Below the pieces are notes generated by a model. That model saw only the letters and a list, made by a program, of their open reading frames with translations. It did not search any database and was not told where the DNA came from. From contig NZ_FNXF01000011.1 of the NCBI RefSeq assembly GCF_900108485.1, forward strand, positions 1 through 64,000: a DNA stretch of 64,000 nt, read 5' to 3'. The first letter of the stretch is position 1; each line of letters begins with the position of its first letter. Of this stretch, positions 34,226 through 42,795 are shown piece after piece. A program made the translations under genes and the position numbers. This DNA is from Rheinheimera pacifica. Its GTDB lineage: Bacteria; Pseudomonadota; Gammaproteobacteria; Enterobacterales; Alteromonadaceae.

Positions 34226-35779
34226 TTGCGTGCTGTAATCACCAAGTTACACCAGGCCCTGCCCCACCTGCTGCTGATTGCGGCCGGTGGGGTTACTACG
34301 CTGGCCTTTGCCCCTTATACGCTCTGGTGGCTGCCACTGCTTAGCCTGGCACTGCTGGTGTTTTTACTGCAGCGTGCGCCAACGGCTAAACAAGCCGCGC
34401 TCAGAGGTTTTAGTTTTGGCCTCGGCTGGTTTGGTGTTGGCATCAGTTGGGTGCATGTCAGTATTGATCAATTCGGTGGCTTGCCGCTGGCAGGCAGCCT
34501 GGGGCTAATGGCCTTACTGGTTAGTTATTTGGCGTTATTTCCCGCCCTGGCAAGCCTGCTTAGCTATAAATTGCAACGTCCGGCGTTTACGCCACTGTTA
34601 TTTGCCGCCTGCTGGACAGTGGCAGAATGGTTGCGCAGCTGGTTATTTACCGGTTTTCCCTGGCTGTCTATGGGCTACAGCCAAACCAGCAGCGGCCTGC
34701 GTGATTTCGCCCCGCTGCTTGGCGAAACCGGCATCAGCTTTTTGCTGGTTTTCTCTGCCGCAGCGCTGGCGCAGCTTTTTACCCCGCAACGTGTGCTTAG
34801 CCGCTATAGCTACGCCTTTATTGCCGGTTTATTATTTCTGTTCAGCCCGCAACTGGTTAAATTTAACGGCTGGCAGTACGGTGAGCAACAGCTGTCTGTC
34901 GCGTTGGTACAAGGCAATATCAAGCAGGATTTACGCTGGGCGCCCGAGCAGGAATGGCCCACCATGCTTAAATATATGGATATGACACGGCCAAACTTTC
35001 AGGCCGATTTAATTATCTGGCCGGAAGCGGCCATTCCGCGGCTGGAACCTGTCGCGCAGGATTTTCTTGATAACCTCAACCGTGCAGCGCTGTATCAGAA
35101 TACCGCAGTCATCAGCGGCATTCTCGATTACCACAGCCAAACCGAACAAGCCTGGAACAACCTGATTGTACTGGGTAAGCGCTACACCGACTCCACTGAC
35201 GGCGACTACTTTTACGGCCATGGCAACCGCTACAGCAAGCACCACTTACTACCGATAGGTGAATTTGTGCCACTGGAGAGCTTGTTACGCAAACTGGCAC
35301 CTATTTTTGATTTACCGATGAGCTCGTTCAGCCGTGGCAGTTATGTGCAGCCCAACCTGGTGGCAAACAGTTACCACTTGCTGCCGGCAATTTGCTTTGA
35401 AATTGCCTTTCCAGCCCAGATAGCCGCCAATATGACCGATGCGACCCAACTGCTGCTAACAGTAAGCAATGACGCCTGGTTTGGCGACAGCATAGGCCCA
35501 CACCAGCATTTGCAAATAGCGCAAATGCGCGCACTGGAGTTTGGCCGCCCGTTACTGCGCGCTACCAATACCGGCGTTACCGCCACCGTTGATGCCAGTG
35601 GTAATATCTCCGCTAAAGCCGCGCAGTTTACAGAAGCAGTGCTGCAAGACAACATACGCTTAACCAACGGCCAAACACCCTATACCCGCTTTGGCGATTG
35701 GCCGTTGGCCATATTTTGCGCCCTGTTGCTACTGCTGTTTACAGCACTTGCACTATTAAGGCGGCGTAAAAACCGCTAA
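34226..35779 (+). CDS. lnt: Apolipoprotein N-acyltransferase
   Basis: A 517-residue inner-membrane enzyme that adds the third acyl chain to lipoproteins. About seven helices in the first 200 residues (AAGGVTTLAFAPYTLWWLPLL onward) precede a periplasmic nitrilase domain with the catalytic triad: Glu in IIWPEAAIP, Lys in RYSKHHLLPIGEF, Cys in LLPAICFEIAFP. A final helix lies near 492-512. The start is TTG at 34226; GAGG lies 16 bp upstream, so translation may depend on the preceding gene. It serves the many lipoproteins seen in this window. Confidence 0.95.
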   Translation: MRAVITKLHQALPHLLLIAAGGVTTLAFAPYTLWWLPLLSLALLVFLLQRAPTAKQAALRGFSFGLGWFGVGISWVHVSIDQFGGLPLAGSLGLMALLVSYLALFPALASLLSYKLQRPAFTPLLFAACWTVAEWLRSWLFTGFPWLSMGYSQTSSGLRDFAPLLGETGISFLLVFSAAALAQLFTPQRVLSRYSYAFIAGLLFLFSPQLVKFNGWQYGEQQLSVALVQGNIKQDLRWAPEQEWPTMLKYMDMTRPNFQADLIIWPEAAIPRLEPVAQDFLDNLNRAALYQNTAVISGILDYHSQTEQAWNNLIVLGKRYTDSTDGDYFYGHGNRYSKHHLLPIGEFVPLESLLRKLAPIFDLPMSSFSRGSYVQPNLVANSYHLLPAICFEIAFPAQIAANMTDATQLLLTVSNDAWFGDSIGPHQHLQIAQMRALEFGRPLLRATNTGVTATVDASGNISAKAAQFTEAVLQDNIRLTNGQTPYTRFGDWPLAIFCALLLLLFTALALLRRRKNR

Positions 35780-35853
35780 ATGTTAACAGTTAGCTTGTTT
35801 GCCGGCTGTACTCAGGTAAACTAAAACCACCTGAGCGTCAGTCGGCCCTTGCC

Positions 35854-36432
35854 ATGACTTTACTGCACAATATCAGCCGCACCCTGCAGCGCCGCCGCAA
35901 CAGCACCTGGCATGCACTCGGATATGACACTACGGTGCGCGCTGAAACCCCGGCCGACTACGAGGCAATAGCCAGCCTTACCCGCTCTGCGTTTAATAAT
36001 GAAGCTGAAGTTAACCTGATCACCGCATTGCGCCAGCAAACAGCAGACTGCATAGCGTTAGTGGCTGAACAACATGGCCAGATTGTCGGCCATATTCTGT
36101 TTTCAGCCGCTACGCTGGATAAAGCACCGCAAACCCGGCTAATGGCCTTAGCGCCAATGGCGGTAAGCAATGTATTGCAGCATCAGGGCATAGGTTCGGC
36201 ACTGGTACGTGCCGGGCTGGAGCAATGTAAAAAACAGGGGGTAGCTGCAGTAGTAGTGCTGGGCCATCCGGCTTATTACCCGCGGTTTGGTTTTACCCCG
36301 GCCAGCCGGTTTAATATTAGCTGCCCGTGGCACGCAGCGGATAACGCCTTTATGCTGTTAGAGCTGACACCCGGCGCGCTTAAAGGTAAAAACGGCCAGG
36401 TGCTGTATCACCCGGCTTTTGCGACGCTTTAA
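35854..36432 (+). CDS. GNAT-family N-acetyltransferase
   Basis: A 192-residue protein with one acetyltransferase domain (about 27-175). It resembles the YhbS/Eis-like group: ETPADYEAIASLTRSAFN, GHILFSAATL, LMALAPMAVSNVLQHQGIGSALVRAGLEQCKKQG with the acetyl-CoA loop QGIGSAL, and VLGHPAYYPRFGFTPA. The first 25 residues are basic and not part of the domain. The substrate is unknown. It follows lnt by 74 bp in the same direction and converges with the Lon-like gene. Confidence 0.87.
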   Translation: MTLLHNISRTLQRRRNSTWHALGYDTTVRAETPADYEAIASLTRSAFNNEAEVNLITALRQQTADCIALVAEQHGQIVGHILFSAATLDKAPQTRLMALAPMAVSNVLQHQGIGSALVRAGLEQCKKQGVAAVVVLGHPAYYPRFGFTPASRFNISCPWHAADNAFMLLELTPGALKGKNGQVLYHPAFATL

Positions 36433-36475
36433 TCCGTGGATATAACACGAACCGATTCTCATATGGATGTGTTAA

Positions 36476-38869
36476 CTAATCCTCATCCATACTGCCATTT
36501 ACTATTTCAGCAATCTCTGCCAGCCGCACCAAAGCGCGGCCATTAACTGATTTTTTTGGATACTGGCCGCGGCTGTTTTTCTCACCGGCTTCTACACCGG
36601 TTAGCAGGGTTAACGCTTCATCCACGGTTTTTACCACATACAAATGAAACTTCTGCTGTTTTACCGCGGTAATAACATCGTCATTCAGCACTAAATTCAG
36701 CTGATTACTGGCCGGAATAATCACGCCCTGCTCGCCGGTTAAACCGCGACTTTGGCATAAGCGGAAGTAGCCTTCTATTTTTTCATTCACCCCGCCAATG
36801 GCCTGCACCTGGCCATGCTGGTTAATTGACCCTGTCACCGCCAGGCTTTGTTTAATCGGGATATCTGTAATGGCCGATAACAGCGCGCATACTTCAGCCA
36901 GCGAGGCACTGTCGCCGTCAATATGGCCGTAGCTTTGCTCCATAGCAATATTAGCTGACAGCGTTAATGGAAACTGCCGGGCATATTTAGCACCAAGGTA
37001 ACCGGTCAACAACAGCACGCCTTTGGAGTGAATGGCTTTGCCCAGTTCAACCTCGCGTTCAATATCGACTACACCGCTGGAGCCGGCAAATACCGTAGCG
37101 CTAATCCGCGCAGGTGTGCCAAAGGCGGTATCACCAATTTCCAGTACCGTCAGGCCATTAATTTTGCCCACGGCCAGGCCATCGGTATCAATTAAAATCT
37201 GGCCTTCCTGAATATCTTCTAAAAAGCCTTCGCTGATACGGCCGGTGCGGTGCTGCTTGCCTTTAAGCGCCTGCTGAATATGCTCTGCAGTTAAACTACT
37301 GCTGTGTTGCTGGCCGGCGTAGTAGCAGGCTTCGCGCACCAGCTCTAATACGTCGGCAAAGCGGGCCGACAACTTACGCTGATGCTCAGCCTGGCGAAAA
37401 CTAAAAGTCAGCAGTTGTTTAAGGCCGCTGGCGGTCAGCTCGTCAATATTCAGCAAGCGCATTTGCTCGCGTATCTGCATTGCCATATAAGTGATGGTTT
37501 CGGCGGTATTGGGCAGATAATGCTCAAAGTCGGCCAACACCCGGAACAGCTCGTTAAACTCGTCGTCAACGTCCTGAATAAGGTAATACAGGTCGCGCGA
37601 GCCCAACAGCACCACTTTGACATTCAGCGGTATTGCCCGTGGTGTAATAATGGTTGAGTTGGTAACGGCGTGCTCCGACAGTGTATCAATTAACAGCTCG
37701 CCGGATTTTAGCGCCAGTTTTAATGCATCCCACAGTTGCGGTTGTGTCAGCAGCCGGTCAGCATCCAGGATCAGATAACCGCCATTGGCACGGTGTAAAG
37801 CACCGGGGCGGATCATGCGGTAGTTGGTGTATAAGTTACCGCTGCTGGAATTGTACTCTACCCGGCCAAACAGGTTGCCGTAACTGGGGTTAGGTTCAAA
37901 AATAATCGGCGCGCCTGACATACTTTCGTAGTGCACCAGTACGTTGGGCACAAATTCTTCAATAAAAATTTCGCGGTTGTCGGCTTCTTCTTGCTTCTCC
38001 GCTTCAGATTCATCCGGCATCAGTTCCAGCACCGCTTTTACCAGATGGCTGCGCATTTCGCGAATATAACGCAATACACCCAGCTCAGCAGCATAGTCAT
38101 GCTCCAGCTGTTTCAGCAGCGGTTTAATCGCCTGTTCTATGGTGTCTTTACGCAAGGCGCGCAGGCTTTCTGACAGCTCACGTTTCCACTGTGGCAATTC
38201 CAGCAACTGCTCATTCAGTATGGTTTCCAGCTCGCTGACCAGACCATAAAAATACTGCCGTTGCTCTTCGGTGAGTTTAGAAAACTCCTGATCGTCCAGC
38301 GGCTTGCCGTCGATAATTGGCGAAAAGCTTACTGCGCCGTTCTCTTCGTACAGCACAACATTTTTTTCCAGCGCTTTGCTTTCTACCAGCTCAATAGCAT
38401 TTTCGTATTTATCATCAAAGGCGCGGGCGATGGCTTTTTTCTTACGCTGATAACCGGGGTTATCAAAGGCAGCCGGAAAGGTATCCAGCAGTTCATCGAT
38501 CAGCGCTTCAATTTTTTTAACCAGAATTTTGCCTTCACCCGGCAGTAAACGCAGAGTGTTGGGTACACGCTCATCCTCAAAGTTATTCAGGTAACACCAC
38601 TCTTCGGGGGTCGCCTTTTCACTGGCAGCTTGCTGCAGTATGTCCTGCACCAGCGTAAAACGCCCTAATGCCGGCTCGCCCATTACGTACAGGTTGTAAC
38701 CTGGCATATCCATGCCAATGGCGAAAGCCAGCGCCGACTTAGCTCTGTCCTGGCCAATAAACGCCGGGATCAGTTGCTTAACATCCAGCGCCTGTTTAAT
38801 CAGTTTGCTGTCCAGATGCGGCCCGAGTTGTTGTACCGTCAGTGCCAGAGGATTGAGGTGTTGGGTCAT
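36476..38869 (-). CDS. LonB-like AAA+ protease (YcbZ family)
   Basis: A 797-residue ATP-dependent protease. The ATPase region (about 30-540) has a degenerate Walker A, GEPALGRFT, with Arg in place of Lys. The C-terminal Lon protease domain (about 560-790) has the Ser-Lys dyad: Ser in GDSASLAEVCALLSAIT and Lys in GGVNEKIEGYF. A long helical insertion lies around 170-300. It differs from LonA in lacking the N-terminal substrate domain and resembles E. coli YcbZ. It is monocistronic, and its targets are unknown. Confidence 0.88.
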   Translation of the reverse strand: MTQHLNPLALTVQQLGPHLDSKLIKQALDVKQLIPAFIGQDRAKSALAFAIGMDMPGYNLYVMGEPALGRFTLVQDILQQAASEKATPEEWCYLNNFEDERVPNTLRLLPGEGKILVKKIEALIDELLDTFPAAFDNPGYQRKKKAIARAFDDKYENAIELVESKALEKNVVLYEENGAVSFSPIIDGKPLDDQEFSKLTEEQRQYFYGLVSELETILNEQLLELPQWKRELSESLRALRKDTIEQAIKPLLKQLEHDYAAELGVLRYIREMRSHLVKAVLELMPDESEAEKQEEADNREIFIEEFVPNVLVHYESMSGAPIIFEPNPSYGNLFGRVEYNSSSGNLYTNYRMIRPGALHRANGGYLILDADRLLTQPQLWDALKLALKSGELLIDTLSEHAVTNSTIITPRAIPLNVKVVLLGSRDLYYLIQDVDDEFNELFRVLADFEHYLPNTAETITYMAMQIREQMRLLNIDELTASGLKQLLTFSFRQAEHQRKLSARFADVLELVREACYYAGQQHSSSLTAEHIQQALKGKQHRTGRISEGFLEDIQEGQILIDTDGLAVGKINGLTVLEIGDTAFGTPARISATVFAGSSGVVDIEREVELGKAIHSKGVLLLTGYLGAKYARQFPLTLSANIAMEQSYGHIDGDSASLAEVCALLSAITDIPIKQSLAVTGSINQHGQVQAIGGVNEKIEGYFRLCQSRGLTGEQGVIIPASNQLNLVLNDDVITAVKQQKFHLYVVKTVDEALTLLTGVEAGEKNSRGQYPKKSVNGRALVRLAEIAEIVNGSMDED

Positions 38870-39016
38870 GTATTACCTTAGCTTAACCAGCTGTTATAGC
38901 GGCTATACTAGCAAAAAGCAGCCCTGCTGTGCTGGCCAATTTCATTGTTTAATTAAAGAAATACCCGTTGTTGTCGATACAGTGTTTATCAAGGCAAACA
39001 GTACACGGGGCAAATT

Positions 39017-39292
39017 ATGAACGAGACTTACCGCTTACAAAAAATCCGCAACCTGGGCGTACGCTTACAGGAGCTGGAATTAGTATCGTTAACACCGGGT
39101 AAATCTTACACTTCGGTCGCACTTAACTTTCTGTTTGCTGACCACGAATTAGAACGCCCAGCCGGTGTACCGCTGGAACATACCTTAAAAACCCTGGGCA
39201 ACGCCATAGTAAGCAAACGTAAAGTGCGCTTTACCAACCTTGACGCCGATGCAGTAATCGACTTTTTCTGCCGCTTATACCGCGTACATTAA
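39017..39292 (+). CDS. Small hypothetical protein
   Basis: A 91-residue soluble protein I do not recognise. It is rich in basic and hydrophobic residues, without signal peptide, membrane helix or cysteine motif, and ends in CRLYRVH. The ATG is preceded by GGGGCAAATT. It stands alone between the Lon-like gene (divergent) and the DoxX-sigma group. Codon use and base composition match its neighbours, so it is likely a real core gene. Confidence 0.65.
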   Translation: MNETYRLQKIRNLGVRLQELELVSLTPGKSYTSVALNFLFADHELERPAGVPLEHTLKTLGNAIVSKRKVRFTNLDADAVIDFFCRLYRVH

Positions 39293-39385
39293 GCTTTCTG
39301 TTGGCAGTAAATTAGCGCTGCGCTGAAATACATCTGCCTGCCCGCCGTTCTTATACCTCAGTTAATCTGATTACGGGGCCCGCAG

Positions 39386-40006
39386 ATGCAAGCGGCACTA
39401 TCTTTCTATCATCACACCATTACACAAAGCCAGCGGCTATCAGGCCTGGCTCCGCTATTGCTCAGGCTATATCTGGCACCGGTGCTGTTGCAGGCGGGCT
39501 GGAATAAATATCAGCATTTTGACAATACTGTAGCCTGGTTTGCCAATACTGACTGGGGTTTAGGTTTACCAGCTCCGGCATTGCTGGCCGCGTTGGCGAT
39601 TGCAGCAGAAACTCTGGGGGCAGTGTTTTTATTACTTGGCTTGTTTACCCGTTTAGTTAGCATTCCGCTGATCATCACCATGCTGGTGGCCATTTTTGCC
39701 GTACACTGGCCCAACGGCTGGCTGGCAATAGCCGACAGCAGCAGTTGGCTGGCTAACGAGCGGGTGGTTAACTCGGCCGAACAGCTAAGCAGGATTAAAG
39801 AGCTGTTGCAGCAACACGGCAATTATGGCTGGCTTACCAGCAACGGTAATGTGGTCATTCTGAACAATGGTATCGAGTTTGCGGCCACTTACTGTGTCAT
39901 GTTAGTCAGCCTGTTTTTTAGCGGCGGCGGCCGTTATACCAGCCTTGACTACTGGTTATGCCACCAAAGCACAGGGCAAATGCAGCAAAGGCCAGCTTAT
40001 GAATAA
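39386..40006 (+). CDS. DoxX-family membrane protein
   Basis: A 206-residue membrane protein of the DoxX family. Four helices are visible: 19-38 (LAPLLLRLYLAPVLLQAGWNK), 60-85 (LLAALAIAAETLGAVFLLLG), 88-108 (LVSIPLIITMLVAIFAV) and 158-178 (NNGIEFAATYCVMLVSLFF). The GWNKYQHF and EFAATY elements are typical. A polar loop (109-157) separates helices 3 and 4. DoxX proteins are linked to redox or thiol stress in some bacteria. It overlaps the start of the sigma-factor gene by 8 bp and probably forms an operon with it. Confidence 0.82.
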   Translation: MQAALSFYHHTITQSQRLSGLAPLLLRLYLAPVLLQAGWNKYQHFDNTVAWFANTDWGLGLPAPALLAALAIAAETLGAVFLLLGLFTRLVSIPLIITMLVAIFAVHWPNGWLAIADSSSWLANERVVNSAEQLSRIKELLQQHGNYGWLTSNGNVVILNNGIEFAATYCVMLVSLFFSGGGRYTSLDYWLCHQSTGQMQQRPAYE

Positions 40007-40667
40007 CATTCATTTTTTGCCAGCGAAGCACAATAGCGCTAGGCTATCGCCCAATTCAGCAGCAATTAACGCCAGTGCCATGCCAGAGCAATCAACCACG
40101 CCACCAGACAATTCGGTAACACCAATGCCGCACGTTGTGCTGCTTAAACCCAGCGGCAGTAAAAATAAGCGCTATGAACAATTGGTACAGCTTTACCATG
40201 CTGATATATATCGCTATGGCTACTGGCTGTGTAAAGACCCCGATATCGCCCAGGATTTAGTACAGGAAACCTTTTTACGTGCCTGGAAACACCTGGACAG
40301 CCTGCTGGATGCAGCTGCAGCAAAATCCTGGTTAATTACCATATTGCGCCGCGAAAATGCCCGCCGCTTCGAGCGCAAACAATTTGACTATGACGACGCC
40401 GCAGAACAAGACAGCCTGCCCGACACCGGGCAAAGTAGTGCCGAACAAGATTGCGACAACAATAAGTTACGTAATTATATGGCGGCTTTGCCGGAAGAAT
40501 ACCGTGAGCCACTGATAATGCAGGTTATTGGTGGCTTTAGCAGTGATGAAATAGCCAACCTGCTGCAACTGAACGTTAATACGGTAAATACCCGTTTATT
40601 CCGCGCCCGCAAGCTATTGCGTGAACAACTGAACATTAACCGGCATGGGGAGACTCACGATGAATAA
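39999..40667 (+). CDS. ECF RNA polymerase sigma factor
   Basis: A 222-residue sigma factor from the ATG at 39999, preceded by AAAGG. Sigma-70 region 2 is at about 53-120 (YEQLVQLYHADIYRYGYWLCKDPDIAQDLVQETFLRAWK) and region 4 at about 155-215 (ALPEEYREPLIMQVIGGFSSDEIANLLQLNVNTVNTRLFRARKLLRE). About 50 residues before region 2 are low-complexity and unusual for the class; a later start at 40125 would remove most of them but has no ribosome site. It overlaps DoxX upstream and the DUF3379 gene downstream, which may encode its anti-sigma partner. Confidence 0.85.
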   Translation: MNNIHFLPAKHNSARLSPNSAAINASAMPEQSTTPPDNSVTPMPHVVLLKPSGSKNKRYEQLVQLYHADIYRYGYWLCKDPDIAQDLVQETFLRAWKHLDSLLDAAAAKSWLITILRRENARRFERKQFDYDDAAEQDSLPDTGQSSAEQDCDNNKLRNYMAALPEEYREPLIMQVIGGFSSDEIANLLQLNVNTVNTRLFRARKLLREQLNINRHGETHDE

Positions 40668-41364
40668 CACTGAAGTACGCCGTATTTTACTGGTTGACCC
40701 TTTTAGCCAGGAGCCGGCGGTGCGTGATGCCTTAGCACGGGATACTACTTTGCAGCAATTTGCCCTTGAACTGCAACAACAGCAACGGGATCTGGAAGAT
40801 GCCTTACAGGTACCGGTGCCGCCGATGCTGGCCGAACGCCTGCTGCAAATACCGGCACAGCAGCAAGGTAAACCACTGCGCCGCTGGTTTACGCCACTGG
40901 CGCTGGCAGCCAGTATTGCGCTGGTATCGGTGCTGAGTGTACAGCTGTATCAAAACAGTTTTGCCACGGATCTTGGCAGCCATGCGCTGGCACATGTGTA
41001 CCATGAGAATGCATATTTGCAGCAGCATGCGCAAATGCAGCCTCTAGATGAAGTAAATCTGAAACTGGCCAGTTTTGATGCCAGCCTGCAAGACTGGCAG
41101 GATGAGATAATTTATGCCCGTTACTGCACCTTTCAGGGGGTACGGTCTTTACACCTGGCAGTAAAAACCGCTAACGGTTATGCCACTGTATTTATTGTGC
41201 CCAAAGAAGCTGAACTGGATTTTGTTGCCAGCTTTGCTGATAAACGTTATCAGGGCTTAACCCTGGCCATGTCTAAAGCCAACGTAGTGGTAGTAAGTGA
41301 CAACGCCGATGACTTGCAACAACTGCCACAGAAGCTGGCAGATAAACTGATTTTTTCTGCCTGA
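40660..41364 (+). CDS. DUF3379-like protein, probable membrane anti-sigma factor
   Basis: A 234-residue protein with a cytoplasmic N-terminal part (1-80), one transmembrane helix (about 82-100, WFTPLALAASIALVSVLSVQLY) and a periplasmic C-terminal part. This layout and the text NNTEVRRILLVDPFSQEPAVRDALA match DUF3379 proteins, which sit beside ECF sigma genes. An anti-sigma role is inferred from place and topology. The ATG at 40660 overlaps the sigma stop by 8 bp with GGGGAGA before it; the frame also opens at 40645. Confidence 0.77.
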   Translation: MNNTEVRRILLVDPFSQEPAVRDALARDTTLQQFALELQQQQRDLEDALQVPVPPMLAERLLQIPAQQQGKPLRRWFTPLALAASIALVSVLSVQLYQNSFATDLGSHALAHVYHENAYLQQHAQMQPLDEVNLKLASFDASLQDWQDEIIYARYCTFQGVRSLHLAVKTANGYATVFIVPKEAELDFVASFADKRYQGLTLAMSKANVVVVSDNADDLQQLPQKLADKLIFSA

Positions 41365-41377
41365 GCAGGAGCAACCT

Positions 41378-42220
41378 ATGCCTGCGATTATTACCGGCAC
41401 TGCGACAGCTCCTGTCGGCAACCTGCAGCATTTGGGGTTACAGGCATTTATGCCGCATCCTGCGCTGGCCGCCTGGGTGCAATGTTACTGGGTTATGCGC
41501 CTTACAACCTTACCCGCTGCTGGTTACAGGCAAACACTGTATCCGGACGGTGGCAGCAGCCTGAATTTTTATTTTCAGCCCGGCCAGCCGCCACTATGTC
41601 ATTTTAACGGCAGCCAGACACTAACTACCTTACAGTTAACCGAGGCTCTGGAAGCCGTTGGTATACGCTTTTATCCCGGCGGCGCTTTTCAGCTGCTTGG
41701 GCAGGATGCACCACTGTTACAGGGCGATGCGGTAAATGCCGCTGATTTTGGTATTACTACCTTGCAACAGCTGCAACAGCAACTTGCTGCTACTGAGCAT
41801 ATCGCAGCAAGGTTGCAATATCTTGATCAGTGGTTATTGCAACAAATGCAACAACGTAATGCCAAAAGCAGCCACATTCAACAGGTGTTACCGGTTTTAT
41901 TGCAGCAACAGACAACGTTTTCAGTTAGTGAGCTAAGCGCCGGAGTTAACCTGAGCCGGCGCCAGTTTGAGCGTAAATTCCTGCAACAGGTTGGCTTAAC
42001 ACCCGGCCAGTTAAAGCTGCTGCAACGGGTGCGCCATGCCAGACAACTGATTAACCTTAACCCGCAGCAGGCATTAACCGATATTGCGCTCTGCAGCGGT
42101 TTTTATGATCAGGCGCATTTTATTCATCAATTTCAGCGCATTACCGGCCAGACGCCCGGCCAGTACCGCCGTCGCAAGCAAAGCCAGTTTCGCATGTCGC
42201 AAAAATACAATTCTGTTTAA
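41378..42220 (+). CDS. AraC-family regulator with DUF6597-type N-terminal domain
   Basis: A 280-residue regulator. The N-terminal domain (about 18-130) resembles DUF6597: HPALAAWVQCYWVMR, TLYPDGGSSLNFYF, GIRFYPGGAFQLLG. The AraC DNA-binding domain (about 165-268) has FSVSELSAGVNLSRRQFERKFLQQVGLTPGQLKLLQRVRHA and IALCSGFYDQAHFIHQFQRITGQTPGQYRR. The ATG is preceded by AGGAGC, 13 bp after the DUF3379 gene, so it is probably part of the same unit. Its ligand is unknown. Confidence 0.88.
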   Translation: MPAIITGTATAPVGNLQHLGLQAFMPHPALAAWVQCYWVMRLTTLPAAGYRQTLYPDGGSSLNFYFQPGQPPLCHFNGSQTLTTLQLTEALEAVGIRFYPGGAFQLLGQDAPLLQGDAVNAADFGITTLQQLQQQLAATEHIAARLQYLDQWLLQQMQQRNAKSSHIQQVLPVLLQQQTTFSVSELSAGVNLSRRQFERKFLQQVGLTPGQLKLLQRVRHARQLINLNPQQALTDIALCSGFYDQAHFIHQFQRITGQTPGQYRRRKQSQFRMSQKYNSV

Positions 42221-42266
42221 ACACTATGCGTCACTATAGTGGCTCTATCAGCAAAGGGAGCACACC

Positions 42267-42722
42267 ATGACGCCACGCATAGATCGTAACGATGTTTATA
42301 AACTGCAACCCACCTTAGTAAAAGCACTGGGTAGTCTGGGCGAAGCGGCCGGACAGGTCATTGAAACCTCACTGGTGCATCTGTTGCACCTGCGCATATC
42401 GCAGTTGAACGGTTGTGCCTTTTGCCTGCATATGCATGCAGCAGAAGCCCGCCACGACGGCGAGCAACAGCAGCGGCTGGATGTACTGGCCGCCTGGCAG
42501 GAAACCCATTTTTTCTCCGCCCGCGAGCGCGCTGCACTGCGCTGGGCCGAAGCGCTGACCCTGCTGGCCAAACAACAGGTATCTGACGACATTTACACCG
42601 AACTTACCGCACAGTTCAACCAGCAGGAAATTGTCAATTTAAGTGCGGTGATAGTAACAATGAACGCCTGGAACCGCATAGCCGTAGGTTTTCAGTTTCA
42701 GCCGCAACAGAACAAAGATTAA
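42267..42722 (+). CDS. AhpD-like carboxymuconolactone decarboxylase family protein
   Basis: A 151-residue protein. The AhpD-type redox motif is intact: NGCAFCLHMHAAEAR, with CxxC followed by His. LGSLGEAAGQVIETSLVHLLHLRISQ before it and the ERAALRWAEALTLL segment after it are typical for the family. Members reduce peroxiredoxin partners or act as peroxidases. It follows the AraC gene by 46 bp and is likely one of its targets or the last gene of the DoxX-sigma unit. A palindrome TGTACAA-G-TTGTACA (42728-42742) and a terminator follow. Confidence 0.87.
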   Translation: MTPRIDRNDVYKLQPTLVKALGSLGEAAGQVIETSLVHLLHLRISQLNGCAFCLHMHAAEARHDGEQQQRLDVLAAWQETHFFSARERAALRWAEALTLLAKQQVSDDIYTELTAQFNQQEIVNLSAVIVTMNAWNRIAVGFQFQPQQNKD

Positions 42723-42747
42723 CGCGCTGTACAAGTTGTACACTGAT

Positions 42748-42775
42748 AAAAAAACGGCCCGCAAAGGCCGTTTTT
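42748..42775. terminator. Bidirectional terminator
   Basis: AAAAACGGCC and GGCCGTTTTT flank a six-base loop, giving a terminator for the AhpD-like gene and for the convergent PEP-CTERM gene. Confidence 0.85.
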
Positions 42776-42795
42776 AACCACACTTAAACGCTATA

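Noticed and set aside
36476-38869. Several open frames of 70-95 codons on the plus strand inside the Lon-like gene
   Set aside because: They lie wholly antisense to a well-supported 797-residue gene and encode no recognisable domain.
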